Positions 1 through 6,055 of a DNA stretch of 11,572 nucleotides are shown piece by piece. Both the position numbers and the translations under genes were made by a program. The notes below the pieces were generated by a model that was given only the letters and a program-made list of their open reading frames with translations, did not search any database and was not told the origin of the DNA. How positions within the stretch are numbered: the stretch's first letter is position 1; every line of letters starts with the position of its first letter. The DNA comes from an uncultured Polaribacter sp. (GTDB lineage: Bacteria > Bacteroidota > Bacteroidia > Flavobacteriales > Flavobacteriaceae), in assembly GCA_913050305.1 (NCBI GenBank), contig CAJXAS010000033.1, positions 1-11,572 of the forward strand, written 5' to 3'.

Positions 1-1471
1 AATCATCTAATAAATAAGCTACTGAGTTTAGTAAAAAATCTTTATTTCCAAATTGTTGGTTCGTCCATTTATCAGAAGCTAAATCGTATGGTTTGTTTTT
101 TAATAGTTGATTTTTTCCAACGTCACCATCAGCAATGACAATCATTTTATTTGCTACAGATTGACCTTTAAAAAGTGGCGTATTAAAAGGGTGTATCCGG
201 TTTTTATAAGCGGAATTAAATTTGCCCTCTAACAAGACCGCAAACAACTGATTCCCGCCTTTATAATCAGATTCAACAACTTCTTCTGCAATAGATTGTA
301 ATGCTATGAATGTTGGTGTTCCTACTTTTTTAGTTAACAGAGAACTTACCAATAAAGGTGTTTTCTTAATGTTATTTTTTAAAGTATCTATTTGATTTGC
401 AAATTGTAACCTTACAGGAGCATTGTTTTTAGTAATTGGGTGGTTCGGATTTCCGCCAACTAGTGGGTGGTAAAACCATTCTAAATTTTTAAACTGGGGT
501 TGGTTGCCAACTTGGCCTGTTGCCACAGGTATTTGTGCCGAATATAAATCTTTAATTAGGGTGGTATTAATTCTAATTCCGTAGCTAAATAATAAATTTG
601 TTAGATTTAAATCTCTAGGATATGCTAACATTTTTCCAGTAGCATTTAAGCTGTCTTGGTCTGCCTGCACATTGTCTAACATCCACAAAGTTTTGCCACC
701 ATTAGCAATAAACTGGTCTAAAATAAATTTCTGTTTGTCTGTAAATTTCTCTGTAGGTTTTGCAATAATTGCCAAATCTAACTGTAGCAAATCTTTTAAA
801 GTCTCTGCTGCATCTGTTTTTGTGGCATCTAAAGTAAATTTTGCCAATCTGTATTTTTTACCAAGTGCACTTAAAAAACTATATTGGTAGATGTCTTCTA
901 ATTCTCCATTTCCAGAAAGTATGCCTATTTTTTTTTGTTCTTTTTGGTTTACAGAATGTATGGCATTTGAAAAGCTATATTCCAAATTTTCAATAGCGCT
1001 TTGTAATTGTGCTTCTTGAGAAGCAACAATAGTTGCTGGAAGTAAAGATACAATAGCTGTTTTTTTACCATAACTTATTGCTGCCCAAGGAAAAATAATC
1101 GCTTCAGACATTTTTCCATCTTCTTCAACGGTTAATTGACTTGGCAGCATCCCTTTTTTAATGAGCGCTTCTCTTTGGGTATCTGGATTTTGAAAAGTAA
1201 TTTTTATCTTTTGGTTTTTAGCAGCCAATTCTTCTAAATATTGGCGTGTTTCTAGTTGTAGCCTTTTAAATTCTGGTGGAAAATCGCCCTCTAAATAAAC
1301 CGTTATAAATAAGTTTTTATCAATCTTCGAAATGATGTTGGTAGTGGTTTCTGAAAGCGTATACCGTTGGTCTTTTGTAAGATCGAAACGTTTGTAGAAA
1401 GATTGATTTACAACGTTTAAAACGATTAAAACAAGAATTAAAATGCTACTATGTTTAATTTTTTTATTCAT
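1..1471 (-). CDS. gldG: GldG, gliding-motility ABC transporter accessory protein (3' end cut off by window)
   Basis: GldG is a membrane-anchored component of the GldA-GldF-GldG ABC transporter required for flavobacterial gliding. The frame is open from ATG at 1471 to the window edge, giving about 490 residues of a family usually near 560, so the C-terminus, including the expected second membrane anchor, is missing. One hydrophobic segment lies at about residues 8-24. It is followed by the family's typical YKRFDLTKDQRYTLS stretch and FPPEFKRLQLETRQYLEEL, then a long extracytoplasmic domain (GldG / IFT52-like ABC-type transport fold) with an ILSGNGE stretch and a WMLDNVQ stretch. The start overlaps the gldF stop by 8 bp (ATGAATAA), which indicates translational coupling. 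It is the last visible gene of a minus-strand run starting at 3923. Its biochemical role is not established; the assignment rests on sequence and on the neighbouring gldF. Confidence 0.93.
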   Translation of the reverse strand, partial: MNKKIKHSSILILVLIVLNVVNQSFYKRFDLTKDQRYTLSETTTNIISKIDKNLFITVYLEGDFPPEFKRLQLETRQYLEELAAKNQKIKITFQNPDTQREALIKKGMLPSQLTVEEDGKMSEAIIFPWAAISYGKKTAIVSLLPATIVASQEAQLQSAIENLEYSFSNAIHSVNQKEQKKIGILSGNGELEDIYQYSFLSALGKKYRLAKFTLDATKTDAAETLKDLLQLDLAIIAKPTEKFTDKQKFILDQFIANGGKTLWMLDNVQADQDSLNATGKMLAYPRDLNLTNLLFSYGIRINTTLIKDLYSAQIPVATGQVGNQPQFKNLEWFYHPLVGGNPNHPITKNNAPVRLQFANQIDTLKNNIKKTPLLVSSLLTKKVGTPTFIALQSIAEEVVESDYKGGNQLFAVLLEGKFNSAYKNRIHPFNTPLFKGQSVANKMIVIADGDVGKNQLLKNKPYDLASDKWTNQQFGNKDFLLNSVAYLLDD

Positions 1472-2180
1472 TTTCTAAACGTGTTTTAGTTATGAATAAA
1501 AAGAAGATGGTAACACTTATAAAATACACAAGATCTCTAGTGTCTATAATTCCGCGAGAAATACTTTTAAAATGTTCGTTAATGCCTATTTGCTGAATGG
1601 TTAAATTATTATCAAACGAATTAGAAATTGCATCAAATCCGTAGAAAAGAAAAAACGTACTAAAAACTCCTAAAATAAACGCTACAATCTGGTTTTTAGA
1701 AAGTGTTGAAGTAAATAATCCAATGGCAGTATAGGTTGCGGCTAAAAATAACAAACCAATATAAGAGCCAATAGTAGCTCCAAAATCGATATTTCCAATA
1801 GGGTTTCCTAATTGATATACTGTGTACACATACGTAATTGTTGGTATTAAGGCTATGACAACGAGTAGGAGTGCTGCCCAAAATTTACCCAACACAATTT
1901 GCCAATTAGAAATTGGTTTTGTTTTTAAAAGTTCTATGGTTCCGTTATTAAATTCATCAGCAAAACTTTTCATAGTTATTGCCGGAATTAAGAATATAAA
2001 TACCCAAGGTGTTAAATAAAAAAACGGATTTAAATCTGCAAAGCCAGCGTTTAGGATGTTCAAATCATCTTTAAAAATAAACAAGAACAATCCATTCATC
2101 AACAAGAAAACTCCAATGACTAAATATGCAATGGGACTTGCAAAAAACGAGTTGAATTCTTTTTTTAAAATAGCTATCAA
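1464..2180 (-). CDS. gldF: GldF, gliding-motility ABC transporter permease
   Basis: GldF is the integral-membrane permease of the GldAFG ABC transporter of gliding Bacteroidota; its substrate is unknown. The 238-residue product matches the family length of about 240. It shows six hydrophobic segments at about residues 15-36, 53-70, 104-128, 142-161, 169-189 and 218-232, an ABC-2 permease arrangement. Between segments 2 and 3 lies the cytoplasmic loop typical of ABC-2 permeases (KSFADEFNNGTIELLKTKPIS, roughly 71-92), which probably contacts the ATPase. No ATPase gene is nearby, so GldA must be encoded elsewhere, as is usual. The ATG at 2180 is 27 bp after the GNAT gene, with no TAnnTTTG element in the gap, so it is probably transcribed from upstream. 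The gldG start overlaps its stop codon. Confidence 0.94.
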   Translation of the reverse strand: MIAILKKEFNSFFASPIAYLVIGVFLLMNGLFLFIFKDDLNILNAGFADLNPFFYLTPWVFIFLIPAITMKSFADEFNNGTIELLKTKPISNWQIVLGKFWAALLLVVIALIPTITYVYTVYQLGNPIGNIDFGATIGSYIGLLFLAATYTAIGLFTSTLSKNQIVAFILGVFSTFFLFYGFDAISNSFDNNLTIQQIGINEHFKSISRGIIDTRDLVYFISVTIFFLFITKTRLENE

Positions 2181-2207
2181 TGTGTAATTTTTTATTTTAA
2201 TTAAAAA

Positions 2208-2741
2208 TTAAGCGTCAACTGCGAATCTGTAAATTTGGTTATCTTCAAAATCAGCATCTTTTTTGTCTGGCTGCAATTCAAAATTATATTTCTTTAATAA
2301 CGCCACTGAAGCATTATTATTTTGATGTGTAAAGGCTTCTACAAATTTTAAATCCATTTGCTTTGCAGAGAACTTTAAAATTGCTTCAAAAGCTTCGCTC
2401 ATATAACCATTCTCTTGAAAATCTGGGTGCAAATCATATCCAATTTCTGCATAATTCTCTTCAGTCTCGAAATTATTTAAACCAATGGTTCCTAGCAATT
2501 CAGCAGTATTTTTAGATTCTAATACCCAAAAAATACGGGTATTATTAGCAATTGAGTTAGAAATACTGTCTATAAGGGCTCTCGTTTCAGAAAGATTATT
2601 TAGCATTGTTCTTGTTATAAAGGTGTTTACCTCTTTGTTTGTTCTCAAACCAAAAATGGCTTTTGCATCGTTTAATTCTAATGCTCTTAATGTTAATCTT
2701 TCCGTTTCTAAAACTGGAAATGGAGTAAAGTTGAATGCCAT
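2208..2741 (-). CDS. GNAT-family N-acetyltransferase (RimJ/RimL-like)
   Basis: This encodes a predicted acetyl-CoA-dependent N-acetyltransferase of the Acetyltransf_3 (RimJ/RimL-like) type, 177 residues and cytoplasmic. The N-terminal LETERLTLRAL (about 11-21) is the usual family opening. GTIGL (84-88) and AEIGYDLHPDFQENGYMSEA (98-117) form the central strands and the acetyl-CoA-binding motif A, in which QENGY replaces the common Q/R-x-x-G-x-G/A pattern. NNNASVALLKKYNFE (141-155) is the usual C-terminal motif. I chose the ATG at 2741 over one at 2843: the longer version adds 34 residues unlike any GNAT start and would overlap the preceding gene by 68 bp. With this start the gap is 34 bp. The acceptor substrate (protein N-terminus, antibiotic or small amine) cannot be read from the sequence. 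It lies inside the run that leads into gldFG. Confidence 0.88.
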   Translation of the reverse strand: MAFNFTPFPVLETERLTLRALELNDAKAIFGLRTNKEVNTFITRTMLNNLSETRALIDSISNSIANNTRIFWVLESKNTAELLGTIGLNNFETEENYAEIGYDLHPDFQENGYMSEAFEAILKFSAKQMDLKFVEAFTHQNNNASVALLKKYNFELQPDKKDADFEDNQIYRFAVDA

Positions 2742-2775
2742 TTTTATATTATTTTGCTTGTTTCTTATTGTAAAC

Positions 2776-3060
2776 TTACTTTTTATCAACGCTCCATGCA
2801 AGCGGTTTGTCATTAAAAAATACTTTTGTTTTTGCCCAAACATCTTTAAAAAGGGCAGACTTTCTGTAGTTTTCTAAATCGCTTTCTTTGTTCCAATGCG
2901 AGTATGTGAAAAAGATATCAGGATTATTTTTATCTTGATATAACTCTAATAATGTGCATCCTTTAGACGCTCTAATAAATTGTTTTTTCTTTTCAAAAAT
3001 TTCTAAAAAGGTAGGAATGTGTTTTTGATGGAAACTTAACTTTACAATTCTTACAAACAT
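2776..3060 (-). CDS. ABM-domain protein, putative quinol monooxygenase-like
   Basis: This is a 94-residue protein of the antibiotic biosynthesis monooxygenase (ABM) family, a small dimeric alpha/beta-barrel fold that includes YgiN-type quinol monooxygenases, haem-degrading enzymes and many members of unknown role. Features seen are the opening strand MFVRIVKLSF, a helix with FLEIFEKKKQFIRASKGCTLLELYQD, the strand FFTYSHW and the closing helix SDLENYRKSALFKDVW, all in the usual order at about the usual length. No signal peptide or membrane segment is present. It begins only 2 bp after the stop of the DUF62 gene and is followed 34 bp later by the GNAT gene, so it is almost certainly cotranscribed with both. 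The substrate cannot be inferred, and the monooxygenase label is a family name rather than a demonstrated activity. Confidence 0.85.
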   Translation of the reverse strand: MFVRIVKLSFHQKHIPTFLEIFEKKKQFIRASKGCTLLELYQDKNNPDIFFTYSHWNKESDLENYRKSALFKDVWAKTKVFFNDKPLAWSVDKK

Positions 3061-3062
3061 AC

Positions 3063-3923
3063 TTATGAGATTGGTGTAAATTCGGGTTTCTTATCATTTG
3101 TGAAATCGATGGTGATTTGATCTCTATAGCTTAATCCTAAAAGAGAAGATGCACCACCAACAGTATCTAAATTACTTCTGTAAATAGCAATTTCTAAATA
3201 TCCTGCGGCGTTAAATATGGCTAATTTATGGCCGTCATATTGATGGCTCTCATGCAAACTGTTATTAGTAACTTCATTGTATTTTGTGAAAATTTTAGAA
3301 AATGAATACCGTCTAGCGGTTGCATTAAAAGTTCTTCCTTTTCCAATTTCTTGAAACATTTTTTGGCTAATATTTGTAATTACATTTCCATAATTATCAA
3401 TATATAACACCCCTCCAATAATTTGGTTTTGGGCCTGATTTACTTTTGGCTGAATCTCTATTAATTTCTTAAATTCCTTAATTACTTTCCCTATAACTGT
3501 TAAATTTCCACCTCTGGCTATAAAACAAGCTACCTGAACAAAGACATCTAACACCGGAAAACTACTCTCTATTCTGTCATGAATATTAATTTCTACAATT
3601 TTTGTAGGTTTAATTTCAGCGGCAATCATAGAAATTAAACCGTTGTCTGGACAAACGAAAAAATGCCCATCTAATTCTAAGGCAATATGCTTGTTATCTT
3701 TACTTAGTTCTGAGTCTACACCAATAATATGTATGGTTCCTTTAGGAAAACTTTTATAAGAGTTTTTTAGTATATATGCAGTTTCTGTAATATTAAAAGG
3801 CGCTATTTCATGCGTAATATCTACAATTTTAGCGTCTGCAAGTTCTGTGTATATGGCTCCTTTTACAGCACCTACAAAGTGGTCTTTTGTTCCGAAGTCT
3901 GTAGTTAGCGTTATAAATGCCAT
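3063..3923 (-). CDS. SAM hydroxide adenosyltransferase (DUF62) family protein, divergent type
   Basis: This is a 286-residue cytoplasmic protein of the DUF62 family. Studied members hydrolyse S-adenosylmethionine to adenosine and methionine, or halogenate it (fluorinase, chlorinase). The N-terminal domain opens with ITLTTDFGTKDHFVGAVKG (4-22) and has IVDITHEIAPFNI (33-45) and CPDNGLISMI (91-100). The C-terminal beta-barrel domain has YIDNYGNVITNIS (174-186) and FNAAGYLEIAI (237-247). From memory of the family, hydrolases carry an Asp-Arg-His triad within DPGVGTxRR and FHGRD motifs. Here the first region reads VDSELSKDNK (69-78), keeping Asp70 but with Asn77 at the Arg position, and the second reads FPVLD (122-126), with Pro123 at the His position. 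I therefore assign the family but not the hydrolase activity. It is the first gene of the minus-strand run and has a -7 element upstream. Confidence 0.88.
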   Translation of the reverse strand: MAFITLTTDFGTKDHFVGAVKGAIYTELADAKIVDITHEIAPFNITETAYILKNSYKSFPKGTIHIIGVDSELSKDNKHIALELDGHFFVCPDNGLISMIAAEIKPTKIVEINIHDRIESSFPVLDVFVQVACFIARGGNLTVIGKVIKEFKKLIEIQPKVNQAQNQIIGGVLYIDNYGNVITNISQKMFQEIGKGRTFNATARRYSFSKIFTKYNEVTNNSLHESHQYDGHKLAIFNAAGYLEIAIYRSNLDTVGGASSLLGLSYRDQITIDFTNDKKPEFTPIS

Positions 3924-3973
3924 TGGGTGCTTTACGTTTAATTAATTGTGTAAAAGTTATTAATTATTTTAAG

Positions 3974-3981
3974 CAAATCTA
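3974..3981 (-). promoter_or_regulatory. Candidate -7 promoter element for the DUF62-to-gldG gene run
   Basis: Read on the minus strand, TAGATTTG is a perfect match to the Bacteroidota -7 consensus TAnnTTTG. It lies about 50 bp upstream of the ATG at 3923, leaving a leader of roughly 45 nt. I see no TTG at the expected -33 distance, so the promoter is only half supported. No equally good element occurs in the short gaps further down the run, which suggests this may drive all five genes. Confidence 0.45.
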
Positions 3982-3988
3982 ATGAATT

Positions 3989-4018
3989 TTGAATTTTAAT
4001 TCGCTATTTTTAGTTTAA
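3989..4018 (+). promoter_or_regulatory. Candidate phoH promoter
   Basis: TTG at 3989-3991, a 19-bp spacer and TAGTTTAA at 4011-4018 resemble the flavobacterial -33 TTG / -7 TAnnTTTG promoter, with the last two bases of the -7 element off consensus. The predicted transcript would begin around 4024, about 30 nt before the phoH TTG start. It sits back to back with the minus-strand element at 3974-3981. The match is weak in such AT-rich DNA. Confidence 0.3.
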
Positions 4019-4054
4019 ATAAAATGTACATTAATCTCTAAAAAAAATAAACAT

Positions 4055-5008
4055 TTGAACGAACGCATTATAGAGTTAGAAGAAATAAACCCCAAAGACT
4101 TCTTTGGAGCACATAATAGTACTATCGAAGCCTTAAAAAAATATTACCCTAAAATTAAAATTGTTGCTAGAGGTACCCAATTGAAGATTTTTGGAGAGTC
4201 TGCTCTTTTAGATGAATTTGAAATTCGTCTAACGCGTTTGATAAAGTATTACAATAGGTACAATAAGTTAGATGAAAACAGTATGGAGCGCATTCTAACT
4301 TCGAATGGCAAAGAGGAAAAAGCAGTAGCTTCTAAAAGAATTAAAGATGTTTTAGTTCATGGTGTTGCTGGAAGATTGATAAAACCACAAACAGAAAACC
4401 AGCGTAAAATGGTTGCGCTAATGGATAAGAATGATATGTTATTTGCTGTTGGGCCCGCAGGAACGGGTAAAACCTATACAGCAGTTGCATTGGCCGTTAG
4501 AGCTTTAAAAGAAAAAGAAGTTCGAAAAATTATCTTAACAAGACCCGCGGTAGAGTCTGGAGAGAATTTAGGTTTTCTTCCAGGAGATTTAAAAGAAAAG
4601 TTAGACCCTTATATGCAACCTTTATATGATGCATTAAGAGACATGATTCCGCATGAAAAGCTAGAGTCGTACATAGAAAAAGGCGTAATACAGATTGCAC
4701 CTTTGGCATTTATGAGGGGTAGAACTTTAGACAATGCCTTTGTGATTTTAGACGAAGCGCAGAATACTACGCACAATCAAATGAAAATGTTTTTAACTAG
4801 AATGGGTAAAAGTGCAAAGTTTATCATCACCGGAGATCCTGGTCAGATAGATTTACCAAGAAAACAAGTATCTGGATTAAAAGAATCTTTATTAGCCTTG
4901 AAAGATATAAACGGTATTGCACAAGTCTTCTTAGATGACAAAGATGTGGTGCGCCATAAATTAGTAAGAAGTATCATTAGCGCATACAAAAGCATAGAAA
5001 CAGAATAG
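4055..5008 (+). CDS. phoH: PhoH family P-loop ATPase (TTG start)
   Basis: This is a 317-residue PhoH-family protein, a cytoplasmic P-loop ATPase related to superfamily 1 helicases and linked to RNA metabolism. An N-terminal KH-like region (about 1-95, with KIVARGTQLKIFGE) precedes the ATPase domain. Walker A is GPAGTGKT at 133-140, followed by the family motifs ILTRPAVESGENLGFLPGD (160-178) and DPYMQPLYDALRDM (184-197). Walker B is FVILDEAQN (229-237), and ITGDPGQIDLP (258-268) completes the core. Length and motif order are normal. The start is TTG at 4055: the only in-frame codon before the upstream stop at 4016-4018 that could serve is this one, and the next ATG would cut off the conserved N-terminus. 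It is transcribed divergently from the DUF62 gene and followed by a purC promoter, so it may be monocistronic. Confidence 0.93.
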   Translation: MNERIIELEEINPKDFFGAHNSTIEALKKYYPKIKIVARGTQLKIFGESALLDEFEIRLTRLIKYYNRYNKLDENSMERILTSNGKEEKAVASKRIKDVLVHGVAGRLIKPQTENQRKMVALMDKNDMLFAVGPAGTGKTYTAVALAVRALKEKEVRKIILTRPAVESGENLGFLPGDLKEKLDPYMQPLYDALRDMIPHEKLESYIEKGVIQIAPLAFMRGRTLDNAFVILDEAQNTTHNQMKMFLTRMGKSAKFIITGDPGQIDLPRKQVSGLKESLLALKDINGIAQVFLDDKDVVRHKLVRSIISAYKSIETE

Positions 5009-5022
5009 GGTCTTGTTTTTTG

Positions 5023-5053
5023 TTGTTGGTTAATAGTCTTTAGACTATTTTTG
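5023..5053 (+). promoter_or_regulatory. purC-fabV promoter (TTG-N20-TAnnTTTG)
   Basis: TTG at 5023-5025, a 20-bp spacer and TATTTTTG at 5046-5053 fit the Bacteroidota -33/-7 consensus exactly. The same spacing recurs at the terC promoter in this window. Transcription would start near 5060, giving a leader of about 35 nt that is almost only A, C and T, typical of unstructured flavobacterial leaders lacking a Shine-Dalgarno sequence. A palindrome at 5032-5049 fills most of the spacer and enters the -7 element. Confidence 0.6.
5032..5049. repeat. Palindrome AATAGTCT-TT-AGACTATT in the purC promoter
   Basis: The two 8-base arms are exact reverse complements around a central TT. In RNA this would be a 7-bp stem with a TTTA loop followed by a short T run (to 5052), so it could act as a weak terminator for phoH, whose stop is 24 bp upstream. 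As DNA it lies between the -33 and -7 boxes and overlaps the -7 box, a natural place for a dimeric repressor. The sequence alone does not decide between the two. Confidence 0.5.
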
Positions 5054-5094
5054 CAGCCATTAACAAAGAACAACCAACAAACAATTAACCAAGA

Positions 5095-6042
5095 ATGAAT
5101 ACAATTAACGAAACTAACTTTAAGTTTCCCAATCAAAAATCTGTTTATAAAGGTAAGGTAAGAGAGGTTTATAACATTAATGATACTCTTTTAGTAATGA
5201 TTGCTACCGATAGACTTTCTGCTTTTGATGTTGTTTTACCGCGTCAAATTCCTTTTAAAGGGCAGATTTTAAACCAGATTGCAACTAAAATGATGAATAA
5301 TACAGCAGATATTGTTCCGAATTGGTTGTTAGCAAATCCTGATGAGAATGTAGCAATTGGTCATTTGTGCGAAACTTTTAAAGTAGAAATGGTTATTCGT
5401 GGTTATTTATCTGGTCATGCGGCTAGAGAGTATAAATTAGGGAAAAGGCTACTTTGTGGTGTTACCATGGCGGCAGGTTTGAAAGAAAATGATAAATTTC
5501 CTAAACCTTTAATTACTCCATCAACTAAAGCAGATAACGGAGATCACGACGAAGATATTTCTCGCGAAGAGATTCTATCAACTAGTATTGTTTCTGAAAA
5601 AGACTATTTAATTTTAGAAGACTATACAAGAAAACTATTTCAAAGAGGAACAGAAATAGCGGCTTCTCGTGGTCTAATTTTAGTAGATACGAAATACGAA
5701 TTCGGAAAAACAAAAGAAGGAAAAATTGTGTTAATTGATGAAATTCATACTCCAGATTCTTCTCGCTATTTTTATGAAGAAGGGTATCAAGAAAGACAAG
5801 ATAAAGGGGAACCTCAAAAACAATTGTCTAAAGAGTTTGTAAGACAATGGTTAATTGAAAATGGATTTCAAGGATTAGAAGGACAACAAATACCAGAAAT
5901 GTCTGATGCTAAAATCAGCGAAATTTCTAATAGATATATAGAGTTATACGAACAAATTACGGGAGAAGCTTTTGTAAAAGCAACTACAGATAACGTAATG
6001 AATAGAATTGAAAAGAATGTGAATTCTTTTTTATCAAATTAA
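5095..6042 (+). CDS. purC: Phosphoribosylaminoimidazole-succinocarboxamide synthase (SAICAR synthetase)
   Basis: PurC joins CAIR and aspartate using ATP to form SAICAR, an intermediate step of IMP synthesis in the cytoplasm. The 315-residue protein has the expected motifs in order: KGKVREVY (19-26, nucleotide-binding loop), ATDRLSAFDVVLP (37-49), VEMVIRGYLSGHA (97-109, signature region 1), PLITPSTKADNGDHDEDIS (138-156), LVDTKYEFG (196-204, signature 2) and LIDEIHTPDSSRY (213-225). The length of about 315 is the longer form common in Bacteroidota. The ATG at 5095 follows an A/C-rich leader with no Shine-Dalgarno sequence. fabV begins 13 bp after its stop, so the two form an operon under the promoter at 5023-5053. 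No key residue appears altered. Confidence 0.97.
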   Translation: MNTINETNFKFPNQKSVYKGKVREVYNINDTLLVMIATDRLSAFDVVLPRQIPFKGQILNQIATKMMNNTADIVPNWLLANPDENVAIGHLCETFKVEMVIRGYLSGHAAREYKLGKRLLCGVTMAAGLKENDKFPKPLITPSTKADNGDHDEDISREEILSTSIVSEKDYLILEDYTRKLFQRGTEIAASRGLILVDTKYEFGKTKEGKIVLIDEIHTPDSSRYFYEEGYQERQDKGEPQKQLSKEFVRQWLIENGFQGLEGQQIPEMSDAKISEISNRYIELYEQITGEAFVKATTDNVMNRIEKNVNSFLSN

Positions 6043-6055
6043 AAAACAAACAAAT

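Noticed and set aside
672..890. Small plus-strand frame inside gldG, and similar small frames inside gldF, fabV, the TerC-type, TauE-type and acs genes
   Set aside because: All lie wholly within strongly supported genes in another frame or strand and have low-information translations.
2742..2843. N-terminal extension of the GNAT protein from an ATG at 2843
   Set aside because: It would overlap the ABM gene by 68 bp and adds residues with no resemblance to a GNAT start; the family opening follows the ATG at 2741.
2485..2877. 130-codon plus-strand open frame opposite the GNAT gene
   Set aside because: It is antisense to a clear GNAT protein, its translation has no recognisable domain, and it also crosses into the ABM gene. 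It is a shadow of low-GC coding sequence.
4843..5136. 97-codon minus-strand open frame across the phoH-purC junction
   Set aside because: It runs through the end of phoH, the purC promoter and the purC start. The translation shows no family motif, so it is a chance frame.
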